A stretch of 58,966 nucleotides of DNA, taken from positions 1-58,966 of the forward strand of contig CAWUKT010000043.1 in assembly GCA_963923035.1 (NCBI GenBank), read 5' to 3'. How positions within the stretch are numbered: position 1 is the stretch's first letter; each line of letters begins with the position of its first letter. Position numbers and translations under genes: made by a program. This stretch comes from CAWUKT01 sp963923035. Lineage in GTDB: Bacteria; Bacteroidota; Bacteroidia; J057; JADKCL01. This document shows, piece by piece, positions 1 to 8,287 of this stretch. Under the pieces are notes generated by a model, which worked only from the letters and a program-made list of their open reading frames with translations, did not search any database and was not told where the DNA came from.

Positions 1-21
1 CAACGCTTTTTTATGGATAAC

Positions 22-54
22 AAAAGAGGCCGCCTCTTTTGAGACAGCCTCTTT
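22..54. terminator. AAAGAGGC-type hairpin
   Basis: AAAAGAGGC (22-30) is followed at once by its complement GCCTCTTTT (32-40), and a second GCCTCTTT lies at 47-54. Two alternative stems are therefore possible, the longer one with a TTTT loop. The outer arms end in A and T runs, as in a bidirectional intrinsic terminator. Related hairpins occur at 7727-7752 and 58913-58948. Confidence 0.6.
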
Positions 55-88
55 GCATTTATGAGGGGAGGGCAACCGACCGCAGCAA

Positions 89-140
89 GGATGGGAGCAA
101 TTGTGGAGCTCCCGCGTGAGCGGAGCGACTGCGGACAGCC
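89..140. repeat. Dispersed intergenic repeat, copy 1
   Basis: Two blocks, GGATGGGAGCAATTGT (89-104) and CGACTGCGGACAGCC (126-140), recur exactly and in the same order at 14916-14931 and 14975-14989. The sequence between them differs in length and content. Intergenic repeats ending in a GCGGACAGCC-like block are, from memory, common in Bacteroidota genomes. Their function is unknown to me. Confidence 0.6.
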
Positions 141-201
141 TGGCCCACCGCGTGAGCGGCGGGGCTGCCCACCTCAATCTATTTGATCGTATTCGTTTGC
201 C

Positions 202-627
202 TCAGGCTTGCTTTTTGAGCCCGAGGTCCTGGTCGGGCTGGGAGGTACAGGCGATCCATTTTTCGCGGTCGAAGGGCTTGGTGAGGTAGCCGGTGACGCA
301 GGGGAATGAGCGGCTGCGTTCGCGGTCCCGGGGGTGCTCGGAGCTGGTGAGCATGTAGATCCGGGTGGAGTCGAGGGTGGTGGCGTGGTGCTGCTCGTAT
401 TGCTGGAGGAAGCCGAAGCCGTCCAGGACGGGCATGTTGATGTCGACGAGGATGAGGTCGGGCCAGGTCTGCTGCTGGACGCATTCCTTGAGGTACGCGA
501 GGGCTTCGAGGCCGTTGGTGGCGTAGTGGACCTTGGCGGTACAACCCAGGTCCTTCAGGAGGAATTGGGTGTAGTAGTTGGTGATGTCATCGTCTTCGAG
601 GAAGAGGATGTGCTGGGGTGAGTTCAT
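202..627 (-). CDS. Single-domain response regulator (CheY-like)
   Basis: This 141-residue protein is a stand-alone receiver domain with no output domain. Visible motifs are the acidic pocket EDDD (11-14), the phospho-acceptor Asp62 in LVDINMP, Thr94 in MLTSSEH and the conserved Lys117 in LTKPF. The sequence style (LFLEDDDITNYYT) matches the small receivers common in Bacteroidota, which take phosphate from a separate histidine kinase. No kinase is adjacent. It would be a cytosolic phosphorelay intermediate. Family assignment is firm; the pathway is unknown. Confidence 0.93.
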   Translation of the reverse strand: MNSPQHILFLEDDDITNYYTQFLLKDLGCTAKVHYATNGLEALAYLKECVQQQTWPDLILVDINMPVLDGFGFLQQYEQHHATTLDSTRIYMLTSSEHPRDRERSRSFPCVTGYLTKPFDREKWIACTSQPDQDLGLKKQA

Positions 628-845
628 GCTGTTACCGAGTGCTGGTTGTCGAGTTTAGTAGTGGAGTGTGCTAGTGTTGGAATCTGGGGGTAAAATTACG
701 TCGGAGCGGGGGGAGGACCGCGTCATTGGTCGAGCGAAATGGGGAATTGGTGGAATATCAAGTCTCAGATGTCCAATGGGAAAGGGAGAATTGGTGGGTT
801 TTCAAATTAGGGGTGTCTGATGGGAGGGTAAAATGGGGGAGAGGA

Positions 846-2015
846 CTAAAAGGACTCGCCGATGAAGAGGTAGAATCCGGGGCCTTCCCGGGTGAAGGCG
901 ACGTCAAGGCGGGTATAGACGTCTTTTTCGGGGAAAATGAGGAAGCGAAGGCCTCCGCCTCCGGCGAGGACAAAGTTGGAGAGGTGGAAGGGATCTTCTT
1001 CGGAGAAGACGCTCCCCGCGGCCATGAAGACCGCGCCGCCCCAGCGGCGCAAGGGTCGACGGTCCACGAAGGGGAGGAATCGGTACTCGACCTGGCTGGC
1101 CAGGAGGTTTTTGTCGCGGTAACGCCCGAGGTAATAGCCCCGCATGAGGCTTTCGCCCCCCATGAGGGCCATTTGGTTGAAGGGGACATCGCCCATCGTG
1201 AAGAGGCCCATGGTCTGGGCGGCGAAGACCTGGTTCTTGCGGACGGGCCGGTAAATGCGGGCGTCGGCGATGAGGGTGGAGAAGTTGTAGTCGCTGCCCC
1301 AAAGCTCGTTGGAATGGAGGAAGGCCAATTCGCCGAAGAGGCCATCCCGGACATTGAGTACGTTGTGGCGGCTGTCGTAGACGATGCCGGCTCCGATGGA
1401 GAAGTTTTGGGAGCCTTCCGCTCCGGTCGGGAAGTCGAAGGGATTGTCTTCGTCTTCGGGCAGGAATTCGGTCCGGGTGAGGCCCTGGAAGTCCAGTTCC
1501 AGGCCCGCGAACAGAGAGCCGTGGAGCCGTCTCAGGATGCGTTCCTTGGCCAGGAGGTAATCGGCGTCGACGAGCGCGGTGAATTCTTCGGGGGTTTCGG
1601 GGCCGATGCCGTGGTAGAGGAGGGGAAAGCGCTGGTAACGGGCCCGCCCGAGGAAGAACCAATTGTTGTGATTGGAATAGATGGCATGATCGGACCAGAT
1701 GCCGTATTGGCGCTCCAGGGTGATAAAGGACCAGACGAAGATCTCGCTGAGGCGGTTGGTGGTATCGCCCTTGGCGTGGAAGATGCAGAGGGAATTGAAG
1801 CCAAATTCCCAGCTGGTTTCGGGGGCAAAGGCGACGGTGGGGTAGAAGAGGAACTTGGCGCGGCCGTCGTTGACGGTGTCGTTGACCATCTTGTTGATGT
1901 ACCGGGACACAAAGTTGTTCCCCTGGGCCTGGCTGGTTCCGGAAAGGGCCAGGACCATGATGGCGGACAAGAAGAGGGTGAGGAGTGTGCGGCGAAAAGA
2001 AAGCCCCTGGTTCAT
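846..2015 (-). CDS. Omp85/BamA-superfamily outer membrane barrel protein
   Basis: The 389-residue protein starts with a signal peptide ending in SQAQ. After it come alternating beta strands rich in aromatic residues. The motif GGESLMRGY (about residues 280-288) resembles the G-x-x-x-RGY signature of the Omp85/surface-antigen barrel, and the chain ends in Phe, as is usual for outer membrane barrels. No POTRA repeats are present, so it resembles the short patatin-like or D15-type barrels rather than BamA. The role is inferred to be an outer membrane pore or translocation protein. It is not in an operon with the response regulator, being separated by about 220 bp. Confidence 0.8.
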   Translation of the reverse strand: MNQGLSFRRTLLTLFLSAIMVLALSGTSQAQGNNFVSRYINKMVNDTVNDGRAKFLFYPTVAFAPETSWEFGFNSLCIFHAKGDTTNRLSEIFVWSFITLERQYGIWSDHAIYSNHNNWFFLGRARYQRFPLLYHGIGPETPEEFTALVDADYLLAKERILRRLHGSLFAGLELDFQGLTRTEFLPEDEDNPFDFPTGAEGSQNFSIGAGIVYDSRHNVLNVRDGLFGELAFLHSNELWGSDYNFSTLIADARIYRPVRKNQVFAAQTMGLFTMGDVPFNQMALMGGESLMRGYYLGRYRDKNLLASQVEYRFLPFVDRRPLRRWGGAVFMAAGSVFSEEDPFHLSNFVLAGGGGLRFLIFPEKDVYTRLDVAFTREGPGFYLFIGESF

Positions 2016-2195
2016 GAGACGAAGTTAGGGGAATTGGGGGAGAAAAAGGGTTGAGTTATGCACGTAGGATGTCCACTGGCAAGCAGGCGAGGGGAGGCGG
2101 TCGTAGGAAGTTTGGTGGTGGGCGGATTGGGGGGAATGAATGGGCTGGATTTTGAGCAATCCCTAAATATAGAAAGGAAGTCCTGCCTTTTTGGT

Positions 2196-2331
2196 AAGCT
2201 GGCTTGCCTCAGAACGAAGCCAGCTTCACTTGAAACGAAGCTGGCTGACCTCGAAGTGGAGCCAGCTCAGGTCTGACCGAAGCTGGCTCCACTCTCAGGG
2301 GAGCGGCCTCCCCCAAACCGCGAGCCAGCTC
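2196..2331. repeat. Seven-unit array with exact 21-bp period and alternating orientation
   Basis: Cores AAGCTGGCT (2196, 2238, 2280) alternate with the reverse-complement form (A/G)AGCCAGCT (2217, 2259, 2322). A degenerate core GAGCGGCCTC sits at 2301, so all starts fall on a strict 21-bp grid. Linkers of about 11-12 bp vary. In one frame the array reads as heptads (S-W-L-x4 / S-Q-L-x4), but the open frames around it look non-genic. The rest of the gap 2016-2614 shows no other gene. Confidence 0.8.
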
Positions 2332-2614
2332 GGGACCACCGGCAGCGGGCCGGTAAAATTGCCAAGCCAACTTCCCATTGGAACCCATTCACCGGCCCTG
2401 ATCCCGCATATTTTAGGCATACCCCCAAATCTCCATTTTTCTTTTCCAACCCAACCCCTGAATACTCCCATTGCCCCAGCACCCCCCAAAGAAAAGTGGG
2501 GCTGAGGGCCGGAGAGGACATTTCCCCGCTTCTATTTGTCCCAAAACGACAAAAGAGGCCCTTTCGGACATCCTTAACCCGTGTTTAAACGTTTATCGTG
2601 AAAACTCCTCGACC

Positions 2615-3007
2615 ATGAAATCAATTATTCCAGCCACACTTTGCCTGTTTTTGCTCATTGGATTTTCCAGTTGTGAGGAAGATAGCTTGCCTCCGACCTC
2701 GGAAACTGTCGCTCCGACTTCCGATTGTTCGGTCATCCCGGCCCGTTTCGCGGCCGACGTCCTGCCCATCATCGAACTGGGCTGCTCCGATGAGAGCAAT
2801 GGGGCCTGTCACCAAGCGGGGAGTCCCCGCGGCGGCCTCGTCGATTACGAAGGGGTGAACCGGTTTGTACAGAGTGGAGACTTTGTCGAGCGGGTGATCC
2901 GGCGGAAAGACATGCCGCCGAGCTACTCCTCCAATGTGCGGAGCCTGAGCGAAGCCCAACTGGACATTCTGGAATGTTGGTTGGCGGCGGGTGCGCCGAA
3001 CGATTGA
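2615..3007 (+). CDS. Cytochrome-c-like lipoprotein
   Basis: This is a 130-residue protein started at the ATG that gives a lipoprotein signal (LFLLIGFSSCEED; lipobox Cys about residue 19). The mature part begins FAADVLPIIELGC and has a His-containing site GACHQAG, then RRKDMPPSY and a C-terminal LDILECWLAAGAPN. This layout matches the short monohaem c-type domains (planctomycete-type cytochrome) of Bacteroidota: C...CH haem site, Met in MPP as distal ligand, and the final W-x3-GAP. The haem motif is CX7CH instead of CXXCH. It would be anchored in a membrane facing the periplasm. No oxidase or dehydrogenase partner is adjacent. Confidence 0.7.
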   Translation: MKSIIPATLCLFLLIGFSSCEEDSLPPTSETVAPTSDCSVIPARFAADVLPIIELGCSDESNGACHQAGSPRGGLVDYEGVNRFVQSGDFVERVIRRKDMPPSYSSNVRSLSEAQLDILECWLAAGAPND

Positions 3008-3026
3008 GGGGGCCTGGTTCCCTTGA

Positions 3027-3782
3027 TCACAGGAACTTCGGAGCCGCTGCGAGCAGTCGATAGAGGGCTGTGTGTACGTGGGGCAGCTGGCTGAAGTTGA
3101 GCAGGGCAAACGTGAGTTTGCCCGGTTTCTTTTCCCGCTGTTTGAAAAACAGCATGGCGGGCGTAAAGAGTTCCTCCATATCGGCCTTCTGCTGGTTCCC
3201 CACCTCGACAATCTGCTTCGCTTCTCCCATGACCAGGTCCTCGTTGCTGACCATCACTTCATAGATGCCCATCTCCTCCTGAAAGTCGTCTTCATCGACC
3301 AACAGGAATTCGTGGAGGAAATCACTGATGTTCGGTTTGACCTCATTCTCATTGCAGTCCTTGAGGTAGACGAGCAGGTTGAGCAATTCGCTTCCCCGGT
3401 CCTCGGTTTTATTTTCCATGTCCTCCCACGCATCCGAATCCAGGAAATCATCCTCCCGACTGGCACTGCCCACAATCACTTGCAGGACGGCCAGGTCAAT
3501 GAAAAATTCCCGGAGGTCTTCCAGCGAGCCGTGCTGGTCCACGAAGGCATCCACCGCATCAATGAAGTTGGGTTGATCCGCCTTGGTATTGAGATCGGCG
3601 AGGTCGCGGGCCATTTCGGCGGAGATGAACTGAGCGGTCCATTGATCGAAAAGATCGTCGCTGAGCTTGCCGTCGTGTTGTTGGGCGCCGCTGCCCCAGG
3701 CAAAGCCTTCGAGGAGGGGTTCTGCGAGTTGATGGAACAAATGCTTCTCGTGCTGCATGAAGTGGGGTTGAGGTCGTGTCAA
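3027..3782 (-). CDS. Hypothetical acidic helical protein
   Basis: The protein has 251 residues. There is no signal peptide or membrane segment. Predicted helices are rich in Asp and Glu, and aromatic pairs (FFIDL, EFFID) are spread through the chain. I do not recognise the family. It converges with the cytochrome-like gene, the two stop codons being only about 20 bp apart. Its start, near 3782, faces the promoter of the small basic protein at 3916. The reading frame is clearly better than the opposite-strand frame, which runs the full length as a shadow. Confidence 0.7.
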   Translation of the reverse strand: MTRPQPHFMQHEKHLFHQLAEPLLEGFAWGSGAQQHDGKLSDDLFDQWTAQFISAEMARDLADLNTKADQPNFIDAVDAFVDQHGSLEDLREFFIDLAVLQVIVGSASREDDFLDSDAWEDMENKTEDRGSELLNLLVYLKDCNENEVKPNISDFLHEFLLVDEDDFQEEMGIYEVMVSNEDLVMGEAKQIVEVGNQQKADMEELFTPAMLFFKQREKKPGKLTFALLNFSQLPHVHTALYRLLAAAPKFL

Positions 3783-3892
3783 AAATCAGTTGCAAATAAA
3801 CGGAAGTGGGAGGAGAAATACGCAACGAAGGGAAAAATGCAGGAAAAGTGGAGTGATATTTTTTATGGGAAGAAAAATCACGTACCTTTGCA

Positions 3893-3900
3893 GTCCAAAT
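3893..3900 (+). promoter_or_regulatory. Bacteroidota -7 element (TACCTTTG)
   Basis: TACCTTTG fits TAnnTTTG exactly and lies 16 bp before the ATG of the small basic protein. No convincing TTG -33 box is visible upstream. Confidence 0.5.
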
Positions 3901-3915
3901 TCAACGACACGCACA

Positions 3916-4128
3916 ATGGGAAAGAAATTTTCAACCAAGAAACTCAGATTGCGCTCACGGGCCGCTCGTCGTCGTCAAGCCCTGCGGGTTGAATCTCCTG
4001 TCGTCCACCGTAAGCCTACGCTGGAAGAGCAGAACCGTGAAGTAATCGCCCGAATTGAGGCTAAAATTGCCGGCAATTCACCAGCTCCAGCCCCGGTTGT
4101 GGCTGCCCCTTCGAAGGAAGAAGAATAA
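3916..4128 (+). CDS. Small basic protein with Pro/Ala/Glu tail
   Basis: This is a 70-residue protein. The first 25 residues are strongly basic (MGKKFSTKKLRLRSRAARRR), the middle is helical with LEEQNREVIARIEAKIAG, and the tail is PAPAPVVAAPSKEEE. The gene has its own TAnnTTTG box and an intrinsic terminator, so it is probably transcribed alone. The composition suggests binding to RNA, ribosome or DNA, but I do not recognise the family. The ATG at 3916 was chosen because the longer frame upstream overlaps the promoter box. Confidence 0.65.
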   Translation: MGKKFSTKKLRLRSRAARRRQALRVESPVVHRKPTLEEQNREVIARIEAKIAGNSPAPAPVVAAPSKEEE

Positions 4129-4155
4129 TCCGAATCACTTCGGAAGCAAGATAGG

Positions 4156-4179
4156 AGCTGCCCACGAGGCGGCTTTTTT
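4156..4179 (+). terminator. Intrinsic terminator after the small basic protein
   Basis: AGCTGCC (4156-4162) pairs with GGCGGCT (4168-4174) across a CACGA loop, with one T-G wobble. Six T residues follow (4174-4179). Confidence 0.75.
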
Positions 4180-4285
4180 CTTTTGTACCCATTGCTGCCG
4201 ATTCATTTCCCCAACCACCACAGAAGAACCCTCCCGGGAGTTTTTCCCAGGAACGATTCCACGTTTTTCCGTAAGTGAAAATGTC

Positions 4286-6103
4286 TCAGGAAGGTGTATC
4301 CTGGAAGAGTTTGAAGGTCCGGATGGTCACCACCAGAATGATGGCATTGGCGGCTGCCACGGCAAGGTAGATCGCCCCGGTTCCCGAATCTCCCAAGATC
4401 AATTCTCCCACCCCCAACAAGGCTCCATAGGTCATGACGATGGCACTGATCCAGCAGGCCATCAGCGGCCAGAAACGACTGGCCGGCTTCTGGAAACTGG
4501 GAATGTTCCGGTAGATGGGTTCCCACCAGCCGCCGGGCCGTACGCGCTCGTAGAAGGCCTTTAGTTTCGCTTCGGGTTCAGGTGGCGTGACCATGGCCGT
4601 GACCACCCAGGCGAGGGTGGTGATGACGACGGTGACGAAATAGGAATAGCGGTTGTCGCCCCAGTCCTCGGCGAATCCTTCGCTGAAGGACGGTTCGATG
4701 AGGAATTTCAGGGCAAAGAAAACTACGAAAGGAGTGGCCGTGGCGACGATCTCCGTGACGGCATTGATGCGCCACCAGAACCAGCGCATGATGAGTACCA
4801 TGCCGAGCCCCGCGCCACACTGGAAGATGAAGTCCCAGACATCCTTGATCGAATTGATTTGGGTGGTGATGCCGAGGGCGAGGACCATGAGGACGACGGT
4901 GAAGATCCGGGAGACGAAGACATAGTGCTTGGCGTGTTCGTCGCCTCCGCCCGTCCGTCCGGATTGGGGGCCCATGAAGGGCTTGTAAAGGTCGTTGGTG
5001 AGGTAGGAAGCGCCCCAGTTCAATTGGGTGGAAATGGTGGACATATAGGCAGCGAGGAAAGCGACCAGGCAAAGGCCCCGCCAGCCGTCGGGGAGGAAGT
5101 CACGCATGGCATCGACGTAGCCATACTTGGCGTCGTCCCCGAGTTCGGGGTAGAGGACCAGGGCGCAGAGGCCCACGATGATCCAGGGCCAGGGCCGCAG
5201 GCAGTAGTGGGCGACCTGGAAAAACAGGGTCGCAAAGACGGAGTCGCGTTCGGTCCGGGCGCTCAGCATGCGCTGGGCGACGTATCCGCCCCCGCCCGGC
5301 TCCGCGCCGGGATACCAGCTGGCCCACCATTGCACCCCGACAAAACTCAGAAACGCCATCAGGGTAATGGACAATTCCCCGGCCGTTCCACTCCCCCCAA
5401 TCTGCGGAAAGAAGTTCCACACCGGATTGTCTTCGCCTAATTTTTCTTTCAATCCACTGACTCCGCCCACTTCCTCCGAATTCAAGACCAGCACGGCGAG
5501 GACGATGCTCCCCGCCATGGCAATTCCAAATTGGATGACATCGGTGATGGCCACGCCCAGGAGCCCGCCCAGCGACGAATAGACTGCGACGAGCACCATG
5601 GCGCCCGCAGTGACCAATAAAGAGGTGTTGTAGTCGACAAGGAAAAACTTCTGGAGGATGCCCATGAAGGCGAGGTTGACCCAGCCCATGATCATGATGT
5701 TCATGATCACGCCGAGGTAGACGGACTTGAAGCCCCGGAGGAAATTGGCGGCGGGTCCGGCATAGCGGATGGCAATGAACTCAACCTCGGTGAGGACATT
5801 CGCGCGGCGCCAGAGACTGGCGAAGAAAAAGGTGGTGAGCATGCCTCCAATCAGGGCGTTCCACCAGAGCCAGTTGCCGGAGATGCCATCGGCGTAGACG
5901 ATTTCGGTCACCGCCAGCGGGGTGTCGGCCGCAAAGGTGGTGGCGACCATCGAAATCCCGAGGACGTACCAGGGCAGGGATCGGCCGCCGAGGAAGAATT
6001 CTCCGAGGGATTGGCCGGCGCGGTTGGCGAAGCGCAGGGCGATGAAGGTGGCGATGGCAAGGTAGACCCCGATGAGGATCCAGTCGATGGGAGCGAGGAG
6101 CAT
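4286..6103 (-). CDS. Sodium:solute symporter family (SSS) transporter
   Basis: The 605-residue protein is an inner membrane transporter with about 13 hydrophobic segments. It begins APIDWILIGVYLAIATFIAL. The early motif GEFFLGGRSLPWYVLGISMVAT is characteristic of SSS-family symporters. Its size fits the Bacteroidota subgroup with long loops. The substrate cannot be read from sequence. Its first codon directly abuts the stop codon of the alpha/beta hydrolase, so the two are co-transcribed with the hydrolase first and are probably translationally coupled. Import of a hydrolase product or substrate is a reasonable guess, no more. Confidence 0.9.
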   Translation of the reverse strand: MLLAPIDWILIGVYLAIATFIALRFANRAGQSLGEFFLGGRSLPWYVLGISMVATTFAADTPLAVTEIVYADGISGNWLWWNALIGGMLTTFFFASLWRRANVLTEVEFIAIRYAGPAANFLRGFKSVYLGVIMNIMIMGWVNLAFMGILQKFFLVDYNTSLLVTAGAMVLVAVYSSLGGLLGVAITDVIQFGIAMAGSIVLAVLVLNSEEVGGVSGLKEKLGEDNPVWNFFPQIGGSGTAGELSITLMAFLSFVGVQWWASWYPGAEPGGGGYVAQRMLSARTERDSVFATLFFQVAHYCLRPWPWIIVGLCALVLYPELGDDAKYGYVDAMRDFLPDGWRGLCLVAFLAAYMSTISTQLNWGASYLTNDLYKPFMGPQSGRTGGGDEHAKHYVFVSRIFTVVLMVLALGITTQINSIKDVWDFIFQCGAGLGMVLIMRWFWWRINAVTEIVATATPFVVFFALKFLIEPSFSEGFAEDWGDNRYSYFVTVVITTLAWVVTAMVTPPEPEAKLKAFYERVRPGGWWEPIYRNIPSFQKPASRFWPLMACWISAIVMTYGALLGVGELILGDSGTGAIYLAVAAANAIILVVTIRTFKLFQDTPS

Positions 6104-6946
6104 TTAGGAAGGATTGGGTAGGTGGGTCTGGAAGAAGTCGAGGGTAACCTGCCACACGTGGTCAAGGTCGGGATTGGAGGTTTCGAAGGGGTGTCGGGCC
6201 CCAAAGACGTGGTCGGCACCCTGGATCTTTTCGAAGCGGGAGAGGTGGTCCCCGGCCCAGCCGGCGATGGCCATGCCGTCTTCAATGGAGACGGCGGGAT
6301 CCTTGGTGCCGTGGATGACGCAGAGCGGCTTGCCCATTTCACGGGTGGCCCGCTCGATGTTCAGGCGGCCGTCGATGTGTTCCATGAGGTCCTCGTGGAT
6401 GCCCCATCCCAATTCCATGACCTGGCCGGTGCGGGAATTGACGATGGGCAGGACGCCATCTTTTTCCCATTGGGCGATGGTCTGGGGGGGATAGTGGCGA
6501 AAAGTGGAGACGGCGGCCCAGGTGCAAACGGCCTGGACCTCCGGGGAGGCTTGCCCGGCGAGCAGGGCGATGCCGCCGCCGCGGGAGTGTCCGAGCAGCC
6601 CGATGGCCGCATGGGGTTGGACCCCGAAGATGCGTCCCTGGTGGTAGGCCTGGATGACTTCGCGGGCTTCTGAGAGTTCCAGCGAGAAGGTATTGTCCCG
6701 AAACTTTTCCAGCTCCGTGAACTCGACCGGATTGTCCCCGATGCCATTGTGCGAGAAGTTGAAGGTCAACATCCGGTAGCCCATGGCGGCGAGGTACTGG
6801 CCGGTGACCGGGACAAAGCCCCAATCTTTGAATCCTTTGAACCCGTGGACATAGATGATGCAAGGGGCGTCGGTATGGTCAAATCCATACAGCGACAGGT
6901 TGATCCGGTTGCCTTTGGACGTGGTAAAGACCTCATTTTCCGTCAT
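6104..6946 (-). CDS. Alpha/beta hydrolase (dienelactone-hydrolase/esterase-like)
   Basis: The protein has 280 residues and no signal peptide, so it is cytosolic. It shows the oxyanion segment IIYVHGFKGFKDW (about 30-42), the nucleophile elbow GHSRGGG (about 122-128), an Asp in GTKDPAVS and a late His in GADHVFGARHPF, a complete Ser-Asp-His set. The closest look is to the BAAT/DLH-type serine hydrolases, many of which act on small esters. It is the first gene of a two-gene operon with the SSS symporter, joined without any gap. Confidence 0.88.
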   Translation of the reverse strand: MTENEVFTTSKGNRINLSLYGFDHTDAPCIIYVHGFKGFKDWGFVPVTGQYLAAMGYRMLTFNFSHNGIGDNPVEFTELEKFRDNTFSLELSEAREVIQAYHQGRIFGVQPHAAIGLLGHSRGGGIALLAGQASPEVQAVCTWAAVSTFRHYPPQTIAQWEKDGVLPIVNSRTGQVMELGWGIHEDLMEHIDGRLNIERATREMGKPLCVIHGTKDPAVSIEDGMAIAGWAGDHLSRFEKIQGADHVFGARHPFETSNPDLDHVWQVTLDFFQTHLPNPS

Positions 6947-7054
6947 GCTGCACTCCTAATTTGATAATCTGAGGAACTATTTTGAAGATCAAATCGAAAA
7001 TGATGCTAATTTTCCACCGAGGCAATAGCCTTTTTCAACACCAACACTGATCAA

Positions 7055-7597
7055 ATGGATTTTTGGGTCATCTCTGCCATCGTCATCGGGGCGATTTTGT
7101 TCATCTTCCTCATCTACGCCCTTCTCCAGCCAGGGGAATGGGAGGTGATCTCAGAGGTGGAGGTCGGTTCTGATCGGGAACGGCTGCACGCTTACCTGAA
7201 CCGGATCCGGAACTGGCAATCCTGGACGGCCTGGAACGAAGACAGTCCGCACGGCTATTCCTATGAATACGAAGGCCCGGAGACAGGGGAGGGGGCGACG
7301 CAGTTGTGGAAAGCAGGGCGGCAAAAGGGCGTGTTGAAGATTTCGGGAGGAACGGCTCCCGACTCCATTGAGCATCGGTTTCGGTTTGGGCGGGGGAGCA
7401 ACCAAATGAAGGGAGAAATTAGCTTGGCCGAAGGGGGCGAGGGAAAAACGGCGGTGAAATGGCGGATCGAAGGGAAGGCCGGGGATAATCCTTCCTTGCG
7501 GTTGATGGCGAAATTGATGATGCCGTATATGCAAAAGGACCTGGACACGGGGCTGAGCCGCCTGAAAGACATTGTCGCGACTTGGGAATCCGCTTGA
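7055..7597 (+). CDS. Membrane-anchored SRPBCC (polyketide cyclase-like) protein
   Basis: This is a 180-residue protein. One N-terminal membrane helix (residues 4-25) is followed by a START/SRPBCC fold: EVISEVEVGSDRERLHAYLNRIRNWQSWTAWNE, then strand-rich YSYEYEGPETGEGATQLW and a C-terminal helix MQKDLDTGLSRLKDIV. This matches the Bacteroidota SRPBCC proteins that bind hydrophobic ligands, whose ligands are unknown. The SRPBCC part probably faces one side of the inner membrane. The gene is single and divergent from the hydrolase/symporter operon. Confidence 0.8.
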   Translation: MDFWVISAIVIGAILFIFLIYALLQPGEWEVISEVEVGSDRERLHAYLNRIRNWQSWTAWNEDSPHGYSYEYEGPETGEGATQLWKAGRQKGVLKISGGTAPDSIEHRFRFGRGSNQMKGEISLAEGGEGKTAVKWRIEGKAGDNPSLRLMAKLMMPYMQKDLDTGLSRLKDIVATWESA

Positions 7598-7726
7598 TGG
7601 GATTTGTGCGGGAATCTGTCGCGCTCTGAACAATCCAATTGTGATTTAATCCCGATATTAATTTTACCAATCAGGGTCGGAGTCGGCCTTGAAATGGTGT
7701 TCGGTTTGTACGGTATGAGAAAATGA

Positions 7727-7752
7727 GAGGCCGCCCCAGATGGAGCGGCCTC
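7727..7752. terminator. GAGGCCGC hairpin between convergent genes
   Basis: GAGGCCGC (7727-7734) pairs with GCGGCCTC (7745-7752), an 8-bp perfect stem. It lies between the convergent genes ending at 7597 and 7775, so it can serve both. Its arms resemble the hairpins at the two ends of the window. Confidence 0.7.
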
Positions 7753-7774
7753 TGTATTTGGGGGCAACGAGTGG

Positions 7775-8041
7775 CTACTCGTTGGCGAGGATCTTCAACA
7801 CTTCATTGGAATTTGCTTCTTCGATGAGCGCACCGCTGGGCTTGAAAAAGGTTTTCAGGTGCTCCAGTTTGTCGGTGGCATCGGTGAGCATGGTCACGTA
7901 CTTGTCCATTTCCTCCAGGTGCTGGGGATGTTCACCGATTCCGACGGAGTTGTGGAAGTAAATGTTGAGCGTGGCGAGGGCTTCTTGTTTTTGGGCCTCG
8001 TACTTGGAGGCGAGGGCCCGGAATAAAGGATTTGTGTTCAT
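7775..8041 (-). CDS. Hypothetical small helical protein
   Basis: The protein has 88 residues from the ATG at 8041; a GTG four codons upstream is possible. It is wholly helical (FRALASKYEAQKQEALATLNIY, then EEMDKYVTMLTDATDKLEHLKTFF). There is no signal or membrane segment. I do not know the family; the pattern suggests a small helical bundle. It is monocistronic, with a terminator-like hairpin just past its stop. Confidence 0.65.
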   Translation of the reverse strand: MNTNPLFRALASKYEAQKQEALATLNIYFHNSVGIGEHPQHLEEMDKYVTMLTDATDKLEHLKTFFKPSGALIEEANSNEVLKILANE

Positions 8042-8287
8042 CTTATGTTGCACTTAAATGAATACCTAAAATTAGGTAGTATGGTAAAAATAGGAGATAG
8101 CGAAGAGAAATTGAGATCAAATGTTTATTTAGAAAAAGACTAAATAAAGAGCTGGGGGGCATTTGTCGTTAATTTAAGAACTACCTAATATTGGTGATTG
8201 CTGGATTGGGGAACAATAGACGCTCAAGACCCAAATAGAGGTGTACAAAGGGCCTTGTTTTTCCCTAAAAACACCTAAATTATCCCA

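Noticed and set aside
726..2054. 442-codon plus-strand open frame
   Set aside because: It is the antisense shadow of the Omp85-like gene (846-2015 minus), with composition and no recognisable motif.
3072..3992. 306-codon plus-strand open frame
   Set aside because: Antisense shadow of the 251-residue hypothetical gene; it also runs through the promoter of the small basic protein.
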